Positions 18,209 to 27,765 of a DNA stretch of 64,000 nt are shown here, in pieces. The number at the start of each line of letters is the position of its first letter. Positions within the stretch are counted from its first letter, which is position 1. Below the pieces are notes generated by a model, which was not told where the DNA came from, did not search any database, and saw only the letters and a program-made list of their open reading frames with translations. A program made the translations under genes and the position numbers. The stretch is taken from assembly GCF_024666525.1 (NCBI RefSeq), contig NZ_CP088294.1, positions 186,001 through 250,000 of the forward strand. The letters are read 5' to 3'. This DNA is from Pseudomonas sp. J452 (GTDB lineage: Bacteria > Pseudomonadota > Gammaproteobacteria > Pseudomonadales > Pseudomonadaceae).

Positions 18209-18223
18209 GCGAAGCCCGTGCCA
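18209..18223 (-). promoter_or_regulatory. Sigma-54 (RpoN) promoter of nitBCDEFGH
   Basis: On the minus strand the sequence TGGCACGGGCTTCGC matches the sigma-54 consensus, with GG and GC exactly 10 bases apart (-24/-12). Transcription would start near 18197, giving a leader of about 50 bases before nitB. It fits the adjacent divergent gene for a sigma-54 activator. Confidence 0.85.
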
Positions 18224-18313
18224 GCTTTTTTATCAGGCTGATTTTTTACTTTAAAATCATTGGCTTGACGATCTGATACGGTTTTTAACGCGACTTCTGA
18301 GCCTATTTTCGGG

Positions 18314-18369
18314 CTACGAATTCTCGTATAAATACGAAAGTTCGTAGGCGCGATCACGAGGTTTCGTAG
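18314..18369. promoter_or_regulatory. Probable NitA enhancer sites (CTACGAA/TTCGTAG repeats)
   Basis: CTACGAA at 18314-18320 and its inverse TTCGTAG at 18341-18347 flank an inner perfect dyad TCGTATAAATACGA (18324-18337). A third TTCGTAG (18363-18369) ends one base before the nitA ATG. The sites are 90-145 bases upstream of the sigma-54 promoter, the usual distance for enhancer-binding proteins. The last site could also allow autorepression of nitA. Confidence 0.7.
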
Positions 18370-18370
18370 C

Positions 18371-20284
18371 ATGAGTACAGCAGAACCGGACTATCTCTCG
18401 GGCTGGGCCGACATGGCCTACGCCTCCCGGCACATGGTGTTCGAGCATTGCAGCGAAGCCATCGTGCAGTTCGACCCGGTGGCCAACCGTTTCATCGACA
18501 TGAATATCGCTGCCAGCAAGCTGTTCGGTTACGCCCGCCACGAACTGCTGAACACGACCGTCACCCACCTGTTCGGCCATCAGCTACCGGAGCTGATCGT
18601 CTTCACCCAGGCACTGCTGGAGGCGGGCAAGGGCTGGAGCGACGAGTTCAGCTGTGCGCGCAAGGACGGCGAGCGGATCGCGCTGGAAATCTCCGCCACC
18701 ACCCTGCGCCTGAAGGGCGTGACCTACCTCATACTGGTACTGCGCGAGCGCAGCGAACTGCGCTACCGCCTCGACCAGGCGCAGACCGAACGCACTATGC
18801 GCGGCGGCCTGGTGGAATGGCGCAACATCCTCAATCTGTTCCAGGAAAGTGAGCGCGACAACCAGTTGCTGCTCAGCGCCGTCGGCGACGGCATCTACAG
18901 CATCGACAGCGAGGGCCTGGCCACCTACGTCAACCCTGCCGCGGCGCGCATGCTTGGCTGGACGCCGGAAGAAATGATCGGCAAGAACATCCACCTCATC
19001 CACCATCACAGCCACGCCGACGGCAGCCACTACCCAGTGGAGGACTGCCCGATCTACAAGGCGGTGCACGATGGCCTGGTCCATGAAGGCCGCCAGGAAG
19101 TGTTCTGGCGCCGCGATGGCAGCATGTTCCCGGTGGAATTCACCAGCACCCCGGTGATCTCCGACGGGCGCATCGTCGGCTCTGTGGTGGTGTTCCGCGA
19201 CATTACCGAACGCCTCGGCACCCAGCAGCGCCTGCACGCTGCACTGGAGGAGCTGAAGGAACTCAAGCAGCGCCTCGAACAGCAAAATGCCTATCTGCAG
19301 GAAGAAATCCACACCGAGCACAACTACCGGGAAATCGTCGGTCAGAGTGAGCCGATCCTGAAGATCACCCGCCAGATCGACGTGGTCGGCCCCACCGACG
19401 CCAGCGTGCTGATCCACGGCGAATCGGGCACCGGCAAGGAACTCATCGCCCGCGCCATCCACCAGACCAGCCGCCGCTCGCAGCATCCGCTGATCCGGGT
19501 GAACTGCGCGGCGATCCCCGCCGACCTGTTCGAGAGCGAGTTCTTCGGCCACGTGCGCGGTTCCTTCACCGGTGCCCTGCGCGACCGCATCGGCCGCTTC
19601 GAACTGGCTGACCGCGGCACCCTGTTCCTCGACGAGGTGGGCGAGATTCCGCTGGAGTTGCAGAGCAAACTGCTCCGCGTCCTGCAGGAGGGACAGTTCG
19701 AGCGCGTCGGCGACGAGCGCACCCGACGGGTCGACGTACGGATCATCGCCGCCACCAACCGCGACCTGCGCACCGAGGTCGAGGCCAAGCGCTTCCGCGA
19801 AGACCTCTACTTCCGCCTCAACGTCTTCCCCTTGCAGTCGCCAGCACTGCGTGAGCGCGTCGAGGACATCCCGCTGCTGGCCGCCCATTTCATCGAACAG
19901 ATCGGCCAGCGCCTCAACCTGCCCGGGCGGCGCCTGAGCAAGGCCGACATCGCACGCCTGCAGAGCTACCCCTGGCCGGGCAACATCCGTGAACTGCAGA
20001 ACGTCATCGAGCGCGCGCTGATCACCTCGAACGGGCCGGAGCTACACCTGGACCTGCCCAACCGGACTATGTCGCAAGCGCTGCACAAAGTGCAGGACGC
20101 ACCGCCGCAAGCGAACGGCATCCTCACCGAACAGCAATTACGCGAGCTAGAAATAAACAACCTGCACGCCGCCCTCGCCGCCGCTAACGGCCGCCTGTTC
20201 GGGCCAGGCGGAGCGGCCGAGCTGCTGGGGGTCAAGCCAACCACCCTGGCCTCACGCCTGAAGAAACTCGATCTACCTCGCTAA
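18371..20284 (+). CDS. nitA: NitA-like sigma-54-dependent activator with two PAS domains
   Basis: This 637-residue enhancer-binding protein is divergent from the nit operon and probably its activator. It has PAS domains at about residues 20-125 and 165-280, then a coiled coil at about 282-315 ([20 protein letters not shown]). The AAA+ domain has Walker A GESGTGKE (350-357), a sigma-54 contact loop GSFTGA (variant of GAFTGA) and Walker [13 protein letters not shown] Fis-type HTH is at the C-terminus ([20 protein letters not shown]). There is no receiver domain, so the signal is probably sensed by the PAS domains; the ligand is unknown. Confidence 0.9.
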   Translation: MSTAEPDYLSGWADMAYASRHMVFEHCSEAIVQFDPVANRFIDMNIAASKLFGYARHELLNTTVTHLFGHQLPELIVFTQALLEAGKGWSDEFSCARKDGERIALEISATTLRLKGVTYLILVLRERSELRYRLDQAQTERTMRGGLVEWRNILNLFQESERDNQLLLSAVGDGIYSIDSEGLATYVNPAAARMLGWTPEEMIGKNIHLIHHHSHADGSHYPVEDCPIYKAVHDGLVHEGRQEVFWRRDGSMFPVEFTSTPVISDGRIVGSVVVFRDITERLGTQQRLHAALEELKELKQRLEQQNAYLQEEIHTEHNYREIVGQSEPILKITRQIDVVGPTDASVLIHGESGTGKELIARAIHQTSRRSQHPLIRVNCAAIPADLFESEFFGHVRGSFTGALRDRIGRFELADRGTLFLDEVGEIPLELQSKLLRVLQEGQFERVGDERTRRVDVRIIAATNRDLRTEVEAKRFREDLYFRLNVFPLQSPALRERVEDIPLLAAHFIEQIGQRLNLPGRRLSKADIARLQSYPWPGNIRELQNVIERALITSNGPELHLDLPNRTMSQALHKVQDAPPQANGILTEQQLRELEINNLHAALAAANGRLFGPGGAAELLGVKPTTLASRLKKLDLPR

Positions 20285-20424
20285 CAGGCTCGATAGTCGA
20301 AGCCTGAACCAACCGCCTCGAAGGGCCCGGCTGGACCCTTCACTCGCATTTCCCGCCCGGACGCAGCACTGCTCACATCTACTTGACTGACGCTCGCTCC
20401 GGGCAGGGCGATAGGCACCGACAA

Positions 20425-21096
20425 CTACAGCAGCCCGGCCTCGAAAAGCCCCAACATGCGGTTTGCCGCCATATCTGCCTGACAAGCCACCTCGTCTGCG
20501 CCGGGAGTCCTGAGCCCATGCAGGGTTTCATCGAGCACTCCGGCCGTCAGCAGGGCCGCGAAGACGGCGGCAGCGCCCTGTTTGTCCGCTACCTTCCAGC
20601 CCGTGACGGGTACCCATTTGTCCAGATAACTGACGAACACGGCATCCCGCTTGCCGGTCACCTCTTCACGGTAGCGGCGCCCCAGTTCCGGAAAGCGGTG
20701 GGCGTCCCGAGTCACGACCCGGTAGAGCGCCAACTGCTCCTCCGAGAGCAGATGCAACAGGTACTCCTTGCCCACGATCGGCATTGCGGCGGCCGGCGGC
20801 AGGTCGAACCAGGCGGGCACCTCCTCTCCTTCCGGCTCTTGTGCCAGTGCGGATCCAGGCTCGCCGCCGACCGTGGCGCAAGCGGCATGCATCACCGCGC
20901 TGAACAGGTCGTCCTTGCTCTCGAAGTGCCGATACAGAGTCTTGATTGAGACTCCCGCTTCCGCCGCGATGCGGTTGACCGAGCTCTCTGCATAGCCATT
21001 TTCCAAGAACGCCTGCAACGCGGCCGCAACGATCATCTCTCGCTTGCGGGTCATCAGCGCGGCCTTCGGGTTATCGGCCGACCAGGTTTTGACCAT
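20425..21096 (-). CDS. TetR-family transcriptional regulator
   Basis: The 223-residue product has a TetR N-terminal HTH (AALQAFLENGYAESSVNRIA then AGVSIKTLYRHFESKDDLF) and a TetR_C-like ligand domain. It is divergent from the ene-reductase gene at 21253. The 157-base gap between them holds an inverted repeat that is a likely operator, so control of that gene and of itself is the simplest reading. The ligand is unknown. Confidence 0.9.
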   Translation of the reverse strand: MVKTWSADNPKAALMTRKREMIVAAALQAFLENGYAESSVNRIAAEAGVSIKTLYRHFESKDDLFSAVMHAACATVGGEPGSALAQEPEGEEVPAWFDLPPAAAMPIVGKEYLLHLLSEEQLALYRVVTRDAHRFPELGRRYREEVTGKRDAVFVSYLDKWVPVTGWKVADKQGAAAVFAALLTAGVLDETLHGLRTPGADEVACQADMAANRMLGLFEAGLL

Positions 21097-21154
21097 TCAA
21101 AACACCCCAATTAATGGCTTGACAGTGGATACGACAGCGACCACTATCGCACAT

Positions 21155-21174
21155 ACGACAGTGAGCGCTGTCGT
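21155..21174. promoter_or_regulatory. Probable TetR operator between divergent genes
   Basis: Inverted repeat ACGACAG-N6-CTGTCGT. A related half-site ACGACAG occurs 25 bases to the left, at about 21131. It is located between the TetR gene and the ene-reductase gene, in the size range of TetR operators. Confidence 0.6.
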
Positions 21175-21252
21175 TTCTTTTAGCCAGGCCAATACCGCTT
21201 GCCACAAGGATTGGCCCTGGCTTTTTTTCAACTCTATTCTCGACAGGCCCAC

Positions 21253-22554
21253 ATGATGACACACCCTCTTTCGAAACCGCTGGAGCTCCCTTGCGGGGTG
21301 GTTCTTTCCAACCGGCTCGCCAAGGCGGCGATGAGCGAAGGTCTCGCTGACGATAACAACCTCTCGACGCCTCGTCTCGAGCGGCTTTACCGGCGTTGGG
21401 CCGGCTCGGGAGCAGGGCTGTTGCTGTCTGGAAATATGCAGGTTGATTGCCTGCATCTTGAACGTCCCAGCAATGTCGTTATCGATGGGCGTGGCAAGAC
21501 CGAATTGGCCAGATTGGCCAAAGCGGGAAAATCCCCAGGAGTCCAGTTTTGGGCGCAGATCAGTCACACAGGCAGGCAGGTGGACAGCCACATCAACGGT
21601 GCGCCGCTCTCGCCCTCGGCGGTGGAGATTGATGTCATTCGTGGGGCAGGCTTCAGCTTCGCCACACCGAAGCCGATGACGGAAGTGGAAATCTGGCATG
21701 CCATTGGCCAGTTCGCCTTCGGCGCCAAGCAGGTTCAAGAAGCGGGTTTCGATGGCGTCTCGCTCCACGCGGCACATGGCTATCTGATCTCCCAGTTCCT
21801 GAGCCCGCTTTCCAACCAGCGCAGCGACCAATGGGGCGGCAGCCTGGAGAACCGCTCGCGCTTCCTGCTGGAAGTGATCGCCGCGGTTCGGAAGGAGGTA
21901 GGGCCGAAGTTCCCGATCGGTATCAAGCTCAACGCCTCTGACTTCCAGAAAGGCGGCTTCACCAACGCGGAATGTGTGGAGCTCGTAAAGATCCTCAACG
22001 AGGTCGACCTGGACCTTCTGGAACTCTCGGGTGGCTCGCTCGAACAACCCAAGGTAGTCGGTGTGGCAGTGAAGGATGAAGGCGAGGATGCCCCCCGAGC
22101 GAGCACTGTTGCCCGGGAAGCATACTTCATCGCTTTCGCCGGAGCCGTACGCAAGGTCGCCCGGATGCCCGTAATGGTCACCGGAGGTTTCCGTACCGTG
22201 GCGGGGATGGTCGAGGCGTTCGAAGGTGGCGAGCTCGATGTTGTCGGTCTGGGACGTCCGCTGATTGCCGACCCCGAATGTCCGCGCCGACTTTTGGCTG
22301 GTGAAATCGCTCGCCTTCCCTCCCCGGAAGACTCACTGCATCTCTTCCACATACTGGGCTGGTACAACATCCAACTCGTGCGCCTGGGAGATGGCCTGGA
22401 CCCTGATCTTTCTTTGCCGGGTGAAGTCGCCGTCGCAAAGTTCGCCCAGATCGAAAGCAGGAACATGGCTGAGCTTCTGCAGAGTCATGTCTACCAGGAG
22501 CTACGTCGGAAATACGACAACGAGGTGGACAACCAGCCACTGGCGACCGCCTAA
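21253..22554 (+). CDS. Old Yellow Enzyme-type NADH:flavin oxidoreductase
   Basis: The 433-residue product is an FMN-dependent ene-reductase/2,4-dienoyl-CoA reductase-type TIM barrel. Visible signatures are VQFWAQISHTGRQVDSHING, then FDGVSLHAAHGYLISQFLSP with NQRSDQWGGSLENRSRFLLE, and the C-terminal phosphate-binding stretch PVMVTGGFRTV...GELDVVGLGRPLIADP. No C-terminal FeS/FAD domain is present, so it is the single-domain type. The substrate is likely an alpha,beta-unsaturated carbonyl. It has about the same architecture as the gene at 31848-33074. The start at 21253 is the first Met before the conserved N-terminus. Confidence 0.9.
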   Translation: MMTHPLSKPLELPCGVVLSNRLAKAAMSEGLADDNNLSTPRLERLYRRWAGSGAGLLLSGNMQVDCLHLERPSNVVIDGRGKTELARLAKAGKSPGVQFWAQISHTGRQVDSHINGAPLSPSAVEIDVIRGAGFSFATPKPMTEVEIWHAIGQFAFGAKQVQEAGFDGVSLHAAHGYLISQFLSPLSNQRSDQWGGSLENRSRFLLEVIAAVRKEVGPKFPIGIKLNASDFQKGGFTNAECVELVKILNEVDLDLLELSGGSLEQPKVVGVAVKDEGEDAPRASTVAREAYFIAFAGAVRKVARMPVMVTGGFRTVAGMVEAFEGGELDVVGLGRPLIADPECPRRLLAGEIARLPSPEDSLHLFHILGWYNIQLVRLGDGLDPDLSLPGEVAVAKFAQIESRNMAELLQSHVYQELRRKYDNEVDNQPLATA

Positions 22555-22556
22555 GC

Positions 22557-23006
22557 AGCGGAAGCTGCCGTCGACTCTTAGCCGCAGCAGCCCCCAGAAT
22601 CGCCGGCCGGCAAGCCGGCGATTCCCCGGGACCAACCGAGAACGGCGCCTTAGCCAGAACTGCTGAAACCGTTAATTTCGGGTGGTAACCAGCCGGGCAG
22701 ACTCTCCTACGCTGTCCCGATTGCCTTCCCAGACAGGGCGGAAAGAACAAGCCCTGGCGCAGTTTGAGAAGGTGTAGGCCGACATCATGATGCCGGCACG
22801 TCAGCAGAAGATCCGGCCCCCATCGGCCGCTCAGAAGGTTCGCACGACTACCCTGTATCGATCATCCGACCAGACATTCTGGCGCTGGGGAAGTCGGAGA
22901 TTGACCTGATCAACAAGCCCAAGCCACCAGGGCCTCACTGGTGATACACCGGCCCCATTAGCGTGGCATTTCGCGAACCAAGTACGCGTCGGCTGAAGGA
23001 AGGAAC
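22557..23006. other. Intergenic region with hairpin and possible gene remnant
   Basis: A perfect 11-bp hairpin (GAATCGCCGGC / GCCGGCGATTC, 22597-22624) lies just after the ene-reductase stop and may act as a terminator, though it has no T run. Farther on, an open stretch of 58 codons without a start (about 22768-22944, ending LINKPKPPGPHW) looks like the tail of a lost gene. No further feature is seen. Confidence 0.45.
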
Positions 23007-24971
23007 TCAGTCAACCTTGAAACGGGATATCAACTCACTCAACCCCTCGGCCAAGCGGGCAAGTTCGCGACTGGTAACTGCAGTCTGTTCGGCGCCAGCA
23101 CTGCTTTGCATCGCGACCTCACTGATGCTGACGACCTTCTGATTGATCTCTTCCACCACGATACTTTGCTCTTCAGCGGCAGAGGCGATCTCGATGCTAC
23201 GGTCGTTAATGGCACTTATTCCTTCAATCGCGCGGGACAGGACAGCCCCAGTTTCGTTGACGATGGTCAGCCCCTCCCTGGCCTGAGCCAGGCTCTGGTG
23301 CATGGCCACTTCCGCTGCCCCCGTGCTTTGTTGCAGCGCCTCGATCATGCGCTGGATCTCGCCGGTGGACTGGGAGGTGCGCTGGGCGAGAGAGCGAACC
23401 TCATCGGCCACCACGGCAAAGCCTCTCCCCTGCTCACCGGCACGCGCGGCTTCGATGGCGGCGTTGAGCGCCAACAGGTTGGTCTGCTCTGCGATACCCT
23501 TGATGACATCGAGCACCGACGTAATCGAGTCGCTGCTCTGCTTGACCCGATTGATGGTTGCCGCCGTGCTGTCTACCTGCACGGAGAGAACGCCAATCAG
23601 GTCGATCGTATGCTGTAGCTTGTTCTGGCCAGTGTCGGCATTGTCCCGCGCCTGCACGGAGAGGCAGGCAGCCTCCGCCGTGCTGCGCGCCACACCGCGC
23701 ACGGTGGCATTCATCTCGTGGATTGCGGTGGCGATGAGCTCGATATCCTGGCGCTGACGATGCACGCCTTCGCTGGTTTGCAACGTAATAGCCGAGGCCT
23801 CCTCGGCGGAGGTGGCTACCTGGGTGGTGGCGCCACGAATTTCCACAATGATTTCGGCCAAGCGCAAGGCCACCCCATCGGCCATTCGCGCGATGTGCCC
23901 CAACTCGTCCCTATTGGTCATGCGGGTACGCTGGGTCAGGTCCCCTTGCTCTAGGGCCTGCATCTGCCGGCGAATGGCGTCGACCGAGCCGACCAAGCCA
24001 CGCACGATGATCACCACCAGCCACAGGACAAGTCCGAACACTGCCAACAGCGCCAGCAAGGTCATCCAGAAAGCTTCCTGACTGCTCTCTTCCAGGGTAT
24101 CGGAGGAGGCAAGCACCTCATCGGTCAGCCTGCCCTCGAAGTCGCTTATGAGCCCCAACGCCGCGCTTGCCACGCTGAACCAGCCCTCCGCATCCATGTC
24201 GGCAAGGGGCTGTTCCTCCGCACTTTTAAGAATCGATTCACGGGCGCGAGCGACTTCGGCGAAGGCGGGCGACTGCAGGAGCTGCCGGTATTCGCCACGC
24301 CACTTGTCACTCATGAGGTCCTGCAGCCGCTCCTGTAGGTTCTGATAGGCCCCTTGGTTGAGGTTGAAGCGTTCCAAGGCGAACTTGTCCATGTAGGCCA
24401 TTTCGAAGGCCCTGGCCAGGATGGCGCGCTCTCGGCCGGCCCGCTCCTTGGCTTCCATGAAACTGTTGAGTACCGCCAGTTGCCGGGCGATATCCGGATG
24501 TTCTACTTGCTTCCGGAGTGACTCCGTATAAGCCAGAAGGGCAGCTATGGTGGTGGTGTAGTAGTCACCCAGTTGAGCTGGATCGATACGGAGCTGATCC
24601 ACCTGCTGACGCACCTCACGAAGCTGAGCCAGTTTCTGCCGGAAGTCCTGGAGGGCAGCCTGGTCGAGACTGCCAGTACGCGCCAGTTCCTGGTCCGTTT
24701 TCTGCTGCGACAGGGTTACTTGATCGGCAAAGCTCGTACCGCTACTGCTGCGGAATACGTAGGAGTAATCCCGCTCGGCCTGCAGTGCGTCGACCAAAGA
24801 GGCAATGTTGCCGATGACCTCCACCACGACCTCGACCTGGTTCGCCAATTGCCATTGCTGCCAACTCTGCGTGAGTCGCTCGACGGTTAGCCAGGCCAAC
24901 ATGGTCAGAGGTAGCGCCAGCAGCAATCCCAGCTTGCGCGCCAGCGTCAGGTTGGAAACGAAGCTCTTCAT
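23007..24971 (-). CDS. Methyl-accepting chemotaxis protein with NIT sensor domain
   Basis: The 654-residue chemoreceptor has two membrane segments (residues about 14-28 and 308-332). Between them is an all-helical periplasmic domain of the nitrate/nitrite-sensing (NIT) type, with features such as [13 protein letters not shown] and [20 protein letters not shown] and a full MA signalling domain follow, with the hairpin tip [23 protein letters not shown] receptors respond to nitrate or nitrite in known cases; here the ligand could instead be a nitrogen compound handled by the island. There is no linked che gene. Confidence 0.88.
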   Translation of the reverse strand: MKSFVSNLTLARKLGLLLALPLTMLAWLTVERLTQSWQQWQLANQVEVVVEVIGNIASLVDALQAERDYSYVFRSSSGTSFADQVTLSQQKTDQELARTGSLDQAALQDFRQKLAQLREVRQQVDQLRIDPAQLGDYYTTTIAALLAYTESLRKQVEHPDIARQLAVLNSFMEAKERAGRERAILARAFEMAYMDKFALERFNLNQGAYQNLQERLQDLMSDKWRGEYRQLLQSPAFAEVARARESILKSAEEQPLADMDAEGWFSVASAALGLISDFEGRLTDEVLASSDTLEESSQEAFWMTLLALLAVFGLVLWLVVIIVRGLVGSVDAIRRQMQALEQGDLTQRTRMTNRDELGHIARMADGVALRLAEIIVEIRGATTQVATSAEEASAITLQTSEGVHRQRQDIELIATAIHEMNATVRGVARSTAEAACLSVQARDNADTGQNKLQHTIDLIGVLSVQVDSTAATINRVKQSSDSITSVLDVIKGIAEQTNLLALNAAIEAARAGEQGRGFAVVADEVRSLAQRTSQSTGEIQRMIEALQQSTGAAEVAMHQSLAQAREGLTIVNETGAVLSRAIEGISAINDRSIEIASAAEEQSIVVEEINQKVVSISEVAMQSSAGAEQTAVTSRELARLAEGLSELISRFKVD

Positions 24972-25278
24972 GAAAGGATTCCCGATGGATTGATATTGCG
25001 CACTTGATCAATTCGTCGACGGCAGGGCCCTGTCATTTTCCAGAGACTGGATCAGCAGTTAGCGTTGGTCGGAACCGGATGTGCGCCACGCCTCCCGTCG
25101 GAATAGGACTGCACCAACTGCAAGCGCTCTATCGCTAGGGAGGGAAATTACGATGGGAAGCTTGTGCCCTGAATACCCCAGTACATCTCGCCAGGACGGT
25201 TGCGGGGACCAGCCTATTCGTTGCGCGGTCGGCCATCCGCCGAGTCAAGGCGGATGGCGACGCAACCAGTAGTTTTGA
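24972..25278. other. Intergenic region with terminator-like hairpin
   Basis: This holds the upstream region of the chemoreceptor gene and, at 25232-25258, a perfect 10-bp hairpin (GCCATCCGCC / GGCGGATGGC, loop GAGTCAA). The hairpin lies about 20 bases beyond the stop of the minus-strand operon ending at 25279 and probably terminates it. No protein gene is supported. Confidence 0.5.
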
Positions 25279-25704
25279 TCAGGCCGCGCCCATCAATTGC
25301 TCAATTAGGGCGAGGCGGTCGTAGATGATCTTCTGATAGACCACCTTGCCTTCGGAGACGCGATAGAGCGACACGAACTGGCCGGTAATGCGGCGATTGG
25401 TCGGAGGAAGCACATTGCCATCGGGCTGCACGAGATCTCCAGTGTGGACACCCCCAAGCACGCAGAACTCCACGACCTCATCGCCTTTGGCTAGAACCCA
25501 CTCTACATCGACAGAGTTTTCGCTGAACGCACCCAACCATACCTGCTCGTCACGAATGCGCGCCTCTTTTCCCACCGAATCAACGCCTGGAGCGACAAAG
25601 TGGATGTCATCCGCCCAGAAGGTCGCGATGGTGTCCAAGTCCCGGGCCCGGAAGGCGGCGTGCATGGCCTCCACGATTTCAGCAGGGCTCAAATTTGCGG
25701 TCAT
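25279..25704 (-). CDS. NTF2/SnoaL-like protein
   Basis: The 141-residue product has the NTF2-like cone fold pattern of SnoaL/limonene-epoxide-hydrolase relatives: AFRARDLDTIATFWADDIHF at the start and VSLYRVSEGKVVYQKIIYDR near the end. Such proteins act as small isomerases, hydrolases or binding proteins, and no catalytic residue set can be assigned here. It is the last gene of a minus-strand operon with an aldolase-type enzyme and two SDR genes. Confidence 0.8.
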   Translation of the reverse strand: MTANLSPAEIVEAMHAAFRARDLDTIATFWADDIHFVAPGVDSVGKEARIRDEQVWLGAFSENSVDVEWVLAKGDEVVEFCVLGGVHTGDLVQPDGNVLPPTNRRITGQFVSLYRVSEGKVVYQKIIYDRLALIEQLMGAA

Positions 25705-25793
25705 TGGTTGTTCCTCTTATTGGTTTGAAGGATCAGGCAGGGCGCCTACTATGGATATGGCAGCCGGCATGCCTTTCGGCGCTCCGGCATCAA

Positions 25794-26645
25794 TCAGGTA
25801 CGGTATGAGGGGTCCAGGCGGTCGAGCTTGCGGAGCAGCGCCGGCCAGATCAGGCGCTCCCCTGCCATCCTCATGGTTGCCGGCCGCGATTGCTCCCGGA
25901 CTTTGTCCCTCACACCTAGTGGCGGCTCGTGCAGCCGATCGGCGCCGGCCGACAGCATCGCCACTTGCGCCTCGCACGCTCTCTCGAGGAAATACATGCG
26001 GGAAAAGGCAACCGCCATACTCTCGCCAACCGCCAACGTGCCGTGGTTGCGCAGCAGCATCAGATTCTTGTCGCCGAGATCGCGCACTAGGCGCTCACGT
26101 TCATCGAGGTCTGTCGCAATCCCTTCGTACTCATGGAATGCCAGGTCGTGATGCGCAATCATCGCTGTCTGGGTGAGCGGCAGAAGACCATCTTCCATGC
26201 CCGAAACCGCTTGGCCACACCGGGTATGCAGGTGAATGACCGCCTTGGCATCCTCACGGGCCATGTGCACTGCGGAATGGATGGTGAATCCCGCAGCGTT
26301 CACCAGGTAGGGCGTTTCTTCGACGGGCTCGCCCTCAACATTGATTTTCACCAGAGAAGAGGCCGTAACTTCCTCGAAGAGCAGGTCATAGGGGTTGATC
26401 AGGAAATGGTGCTCCGGCCCGGGGATCCTCACGGAGAGGTGAGTGAAAACTAGGTCGTCCCAGCCGAACAATGCAACCAGCCGGAAGGCCGCCGCGAGAT
26501 CGACGCGCGCCTGCCACTCCTCATCGGATACCCTTAGGCGTAGACTTTCCTGTGAATCGGCAGCCGGGGTCCTGCCTTGCTTGCTTCCCGCCTCGACAGA
26601 CAACGCCAGGCGAGAGAGCTCATCCCCGCTATTGTGAGCGGCCAT
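25794..26645 (-). CDS. Class II aldolase/adducin family protein
   Basis: The 283-residue product has the metal-binding class II aldolase fold. Zn ligands are visible in AVIHLHTRCGQAVSG (HLH) and the later His in LMLLRNHGTLAVGES. It also carries the N-terminal family segment RVDLAAAFRLVALFGWDDLVFTHLSVR. Members cleave or form C-C bonds in sugars or hydroxy-acids; some act on aromatic or aliphatic catabolites. The substrate is unknown. The ATG overlaps the stop of the upstream SDR remnant, so coupling to that small frame is retained. Confidence 0.85.
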   Translation of the reverse strand: MAAHNSGDELSRLALSVEAGSKQGRTPAADSQESLRLRVSDEEWQARVDLAAAFRLVALFGWDDLVFTHLSVRIPGPEHHFLINPYDLLFEEVTASSLVKINVEGEPVEETPYLVNAAGFTIHSAVHMAREDAKAVIHLHTRCGQAVSGMEDGLLPLTQTAMIAHHDLAFHEYEGIATDLDERERLVRDLGDKNLMLLRNHGTLAVGESMAVAFSRMYFLERACEAQVAMLSAGADRLHEPPLGVRDKVREQSRPATMRMAGERLIWPALLRKLDRLDPSYRT

Positions 26646-26833
26646 CAGAGACGAAGCCCTGCGTCGACCAGAATCTCGGCGCCATTGACGTAGCTGGCGG
26701 CGCCGGAAGCGAGGAAGGCGACAACCTCGGCCACTTCCTTTGAGTCGCTAGCCCGCTTCAGCGGGGCCATGGCCTCGCCCGGCCCGCTCGCCGCTCCTGT
26801 GATGATTGCAACCTTTCCGCTTAATCGACCCAT
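26645..26833 (-). pseudogene. Internally deleted short-chain dehydrogenase (SDR)
   Basis: This 62-codon frame joins the first 22 residues of an SDR (MGRLSGKVAIITGAASGPGE) directly to the last 40 (SKEVAEVVAFLASGAASYVN, then GAEILVDAGLRL). The whole core with the NNAG motif and Ser-Tyr-Lys catalytic residues is missing. The deletion is in frame and both gene ends, the Shine-Dalgarno AAGAGGAAC and the stop/start overlap with the aldolase gene are kept. It cannot be an active dehydrogenase. The N-terminus and leader resemble the intact SDR gene immediately upstream. Confidence 0.85.
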
Positions 26834-26888
26834 GACTGTTCCTCTTCTTGTTGGTTTTTGACTCGCGCCCTGCATGTGAACGAAGGCG

Positions 26889-27680
26889 CTACGCCAGACC
26901 CGCTTCACGCGCGAGCCGAACGAAGTCCGGCTGGCCGGCTCCGGCCGTAACACCGCCGTCGACAGGAATGGCAACGCCTGTCACGAAGCTCGCGTCATCA
27001 GAAGCGAGAAACGCCGCTACTGCGGCAATCTCTTCGGGACGAGCAAATCGCCCAGCCGGGATCGCCTGAAGCCACGCCGCGTAGAGCGAGGGGACCGACA
27101 TTCCCAGAGCGTTCATTTCCGTGGCCACCGGCCCCGGACAGAGCGCGTTGACCCTGATCCCAGCCCCGGCGTAGTCCATTGCGATCGAACGCGTGAAATT
27201 GATGACCCCTGCCTTAGCGGCGTTGTAAGCGCTGTTCATATGATCCCCGCCCAATCCGGAGATCGAGCCCAGATTGATGATCGCACCACCACCCTGGCGA
27301 AGCATGTGTGGAACGGCCGCCCGGCAGCCGAAGAAGACCGAGAACAGGTTGACCCGCAGCACCTTCTCCCACATCTCGACAGAGACATCGAGGAATTGGG
27401 TGGCGCCACCCACGCCCGCGTTATTGACGAGGATGTCCAGGCTTCCCTTCGCCTCGACCGTCGCGCCGATCGAAGCCGAAACAGCTTCATTGTCAGCGGC
27501 ATCCACTCGCATAAAGCTCGCCGAAGCACCGATCGCGGAAGCCGTCTCCCTCCCGCTCTGCTCCTCGAGGTCGGTGATGACCACGGTTGCGCCCTCGTCC
27601 GCCATCCGCCTAGCGATGGCGGCGCCGATGCCGCGTCCACCACCCGTCACCATGGCGACCTTGCCGCTTAAACGACCCAT
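26889..27680 (-). CDS. Short-chain dehydrogenase/reductase
   Basis: The 263-residue classical SDR has the cofactor motif TGGGRGIG (residues 13-20), an Asp after the second strand (VVITDLEEQ, suggesting NAD(H) preference), NNAG, and the catalytic Ser, Tyr and Lys in LGSISGLGGDHMNSAYNAAK. The C-terminal signature VTGVAIPVDGGVTAG is present. It probably oxidises an alcohol intermediate. The start at 27680 is preceded by AAGAGGAAC. It is the first gene of the minus-strand operon with the SDR remnant, aldolase and NTF2-like genes. Confidence 0.92.
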   Translation of the reverse strand: MGRLSGKVAMVTGGGRGIGAAIARRMADEGATVVITDLEEQSGRETASAIGASASFMRVDAADNEAVSASIGATVEAKGSLDILVNNAGVGGATQFLDVSVEMWEKVLRVNLFSVFFGCRAAVPHMLRQGGGAIINLGSISGLGGDHMNSAYNAAKAGVINFTRSIAMDYAGAGIRVNALCPGPVATEMNALGMSVPSLYAAWLQAIPAGRFARPEEIAAVAAFLASDDASFVTGVAIPVDGGVTAGAGQPDFVRLAREAGLA

Positions 27681-27765
27681 TAGCGTTCCTCTTCTTGATT
27701 GCTTTTTGCTAACGCCCCGCCAATGAAAAAAAGCGTGATGCATGACTGCAGAGGGCATGATCGAT

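Noticed and set aside
18584..19888. A 434-codon minus-strand frame opposite nitA
   Set aside because: Antisense shadow of a clear sigma-54 activator gene.
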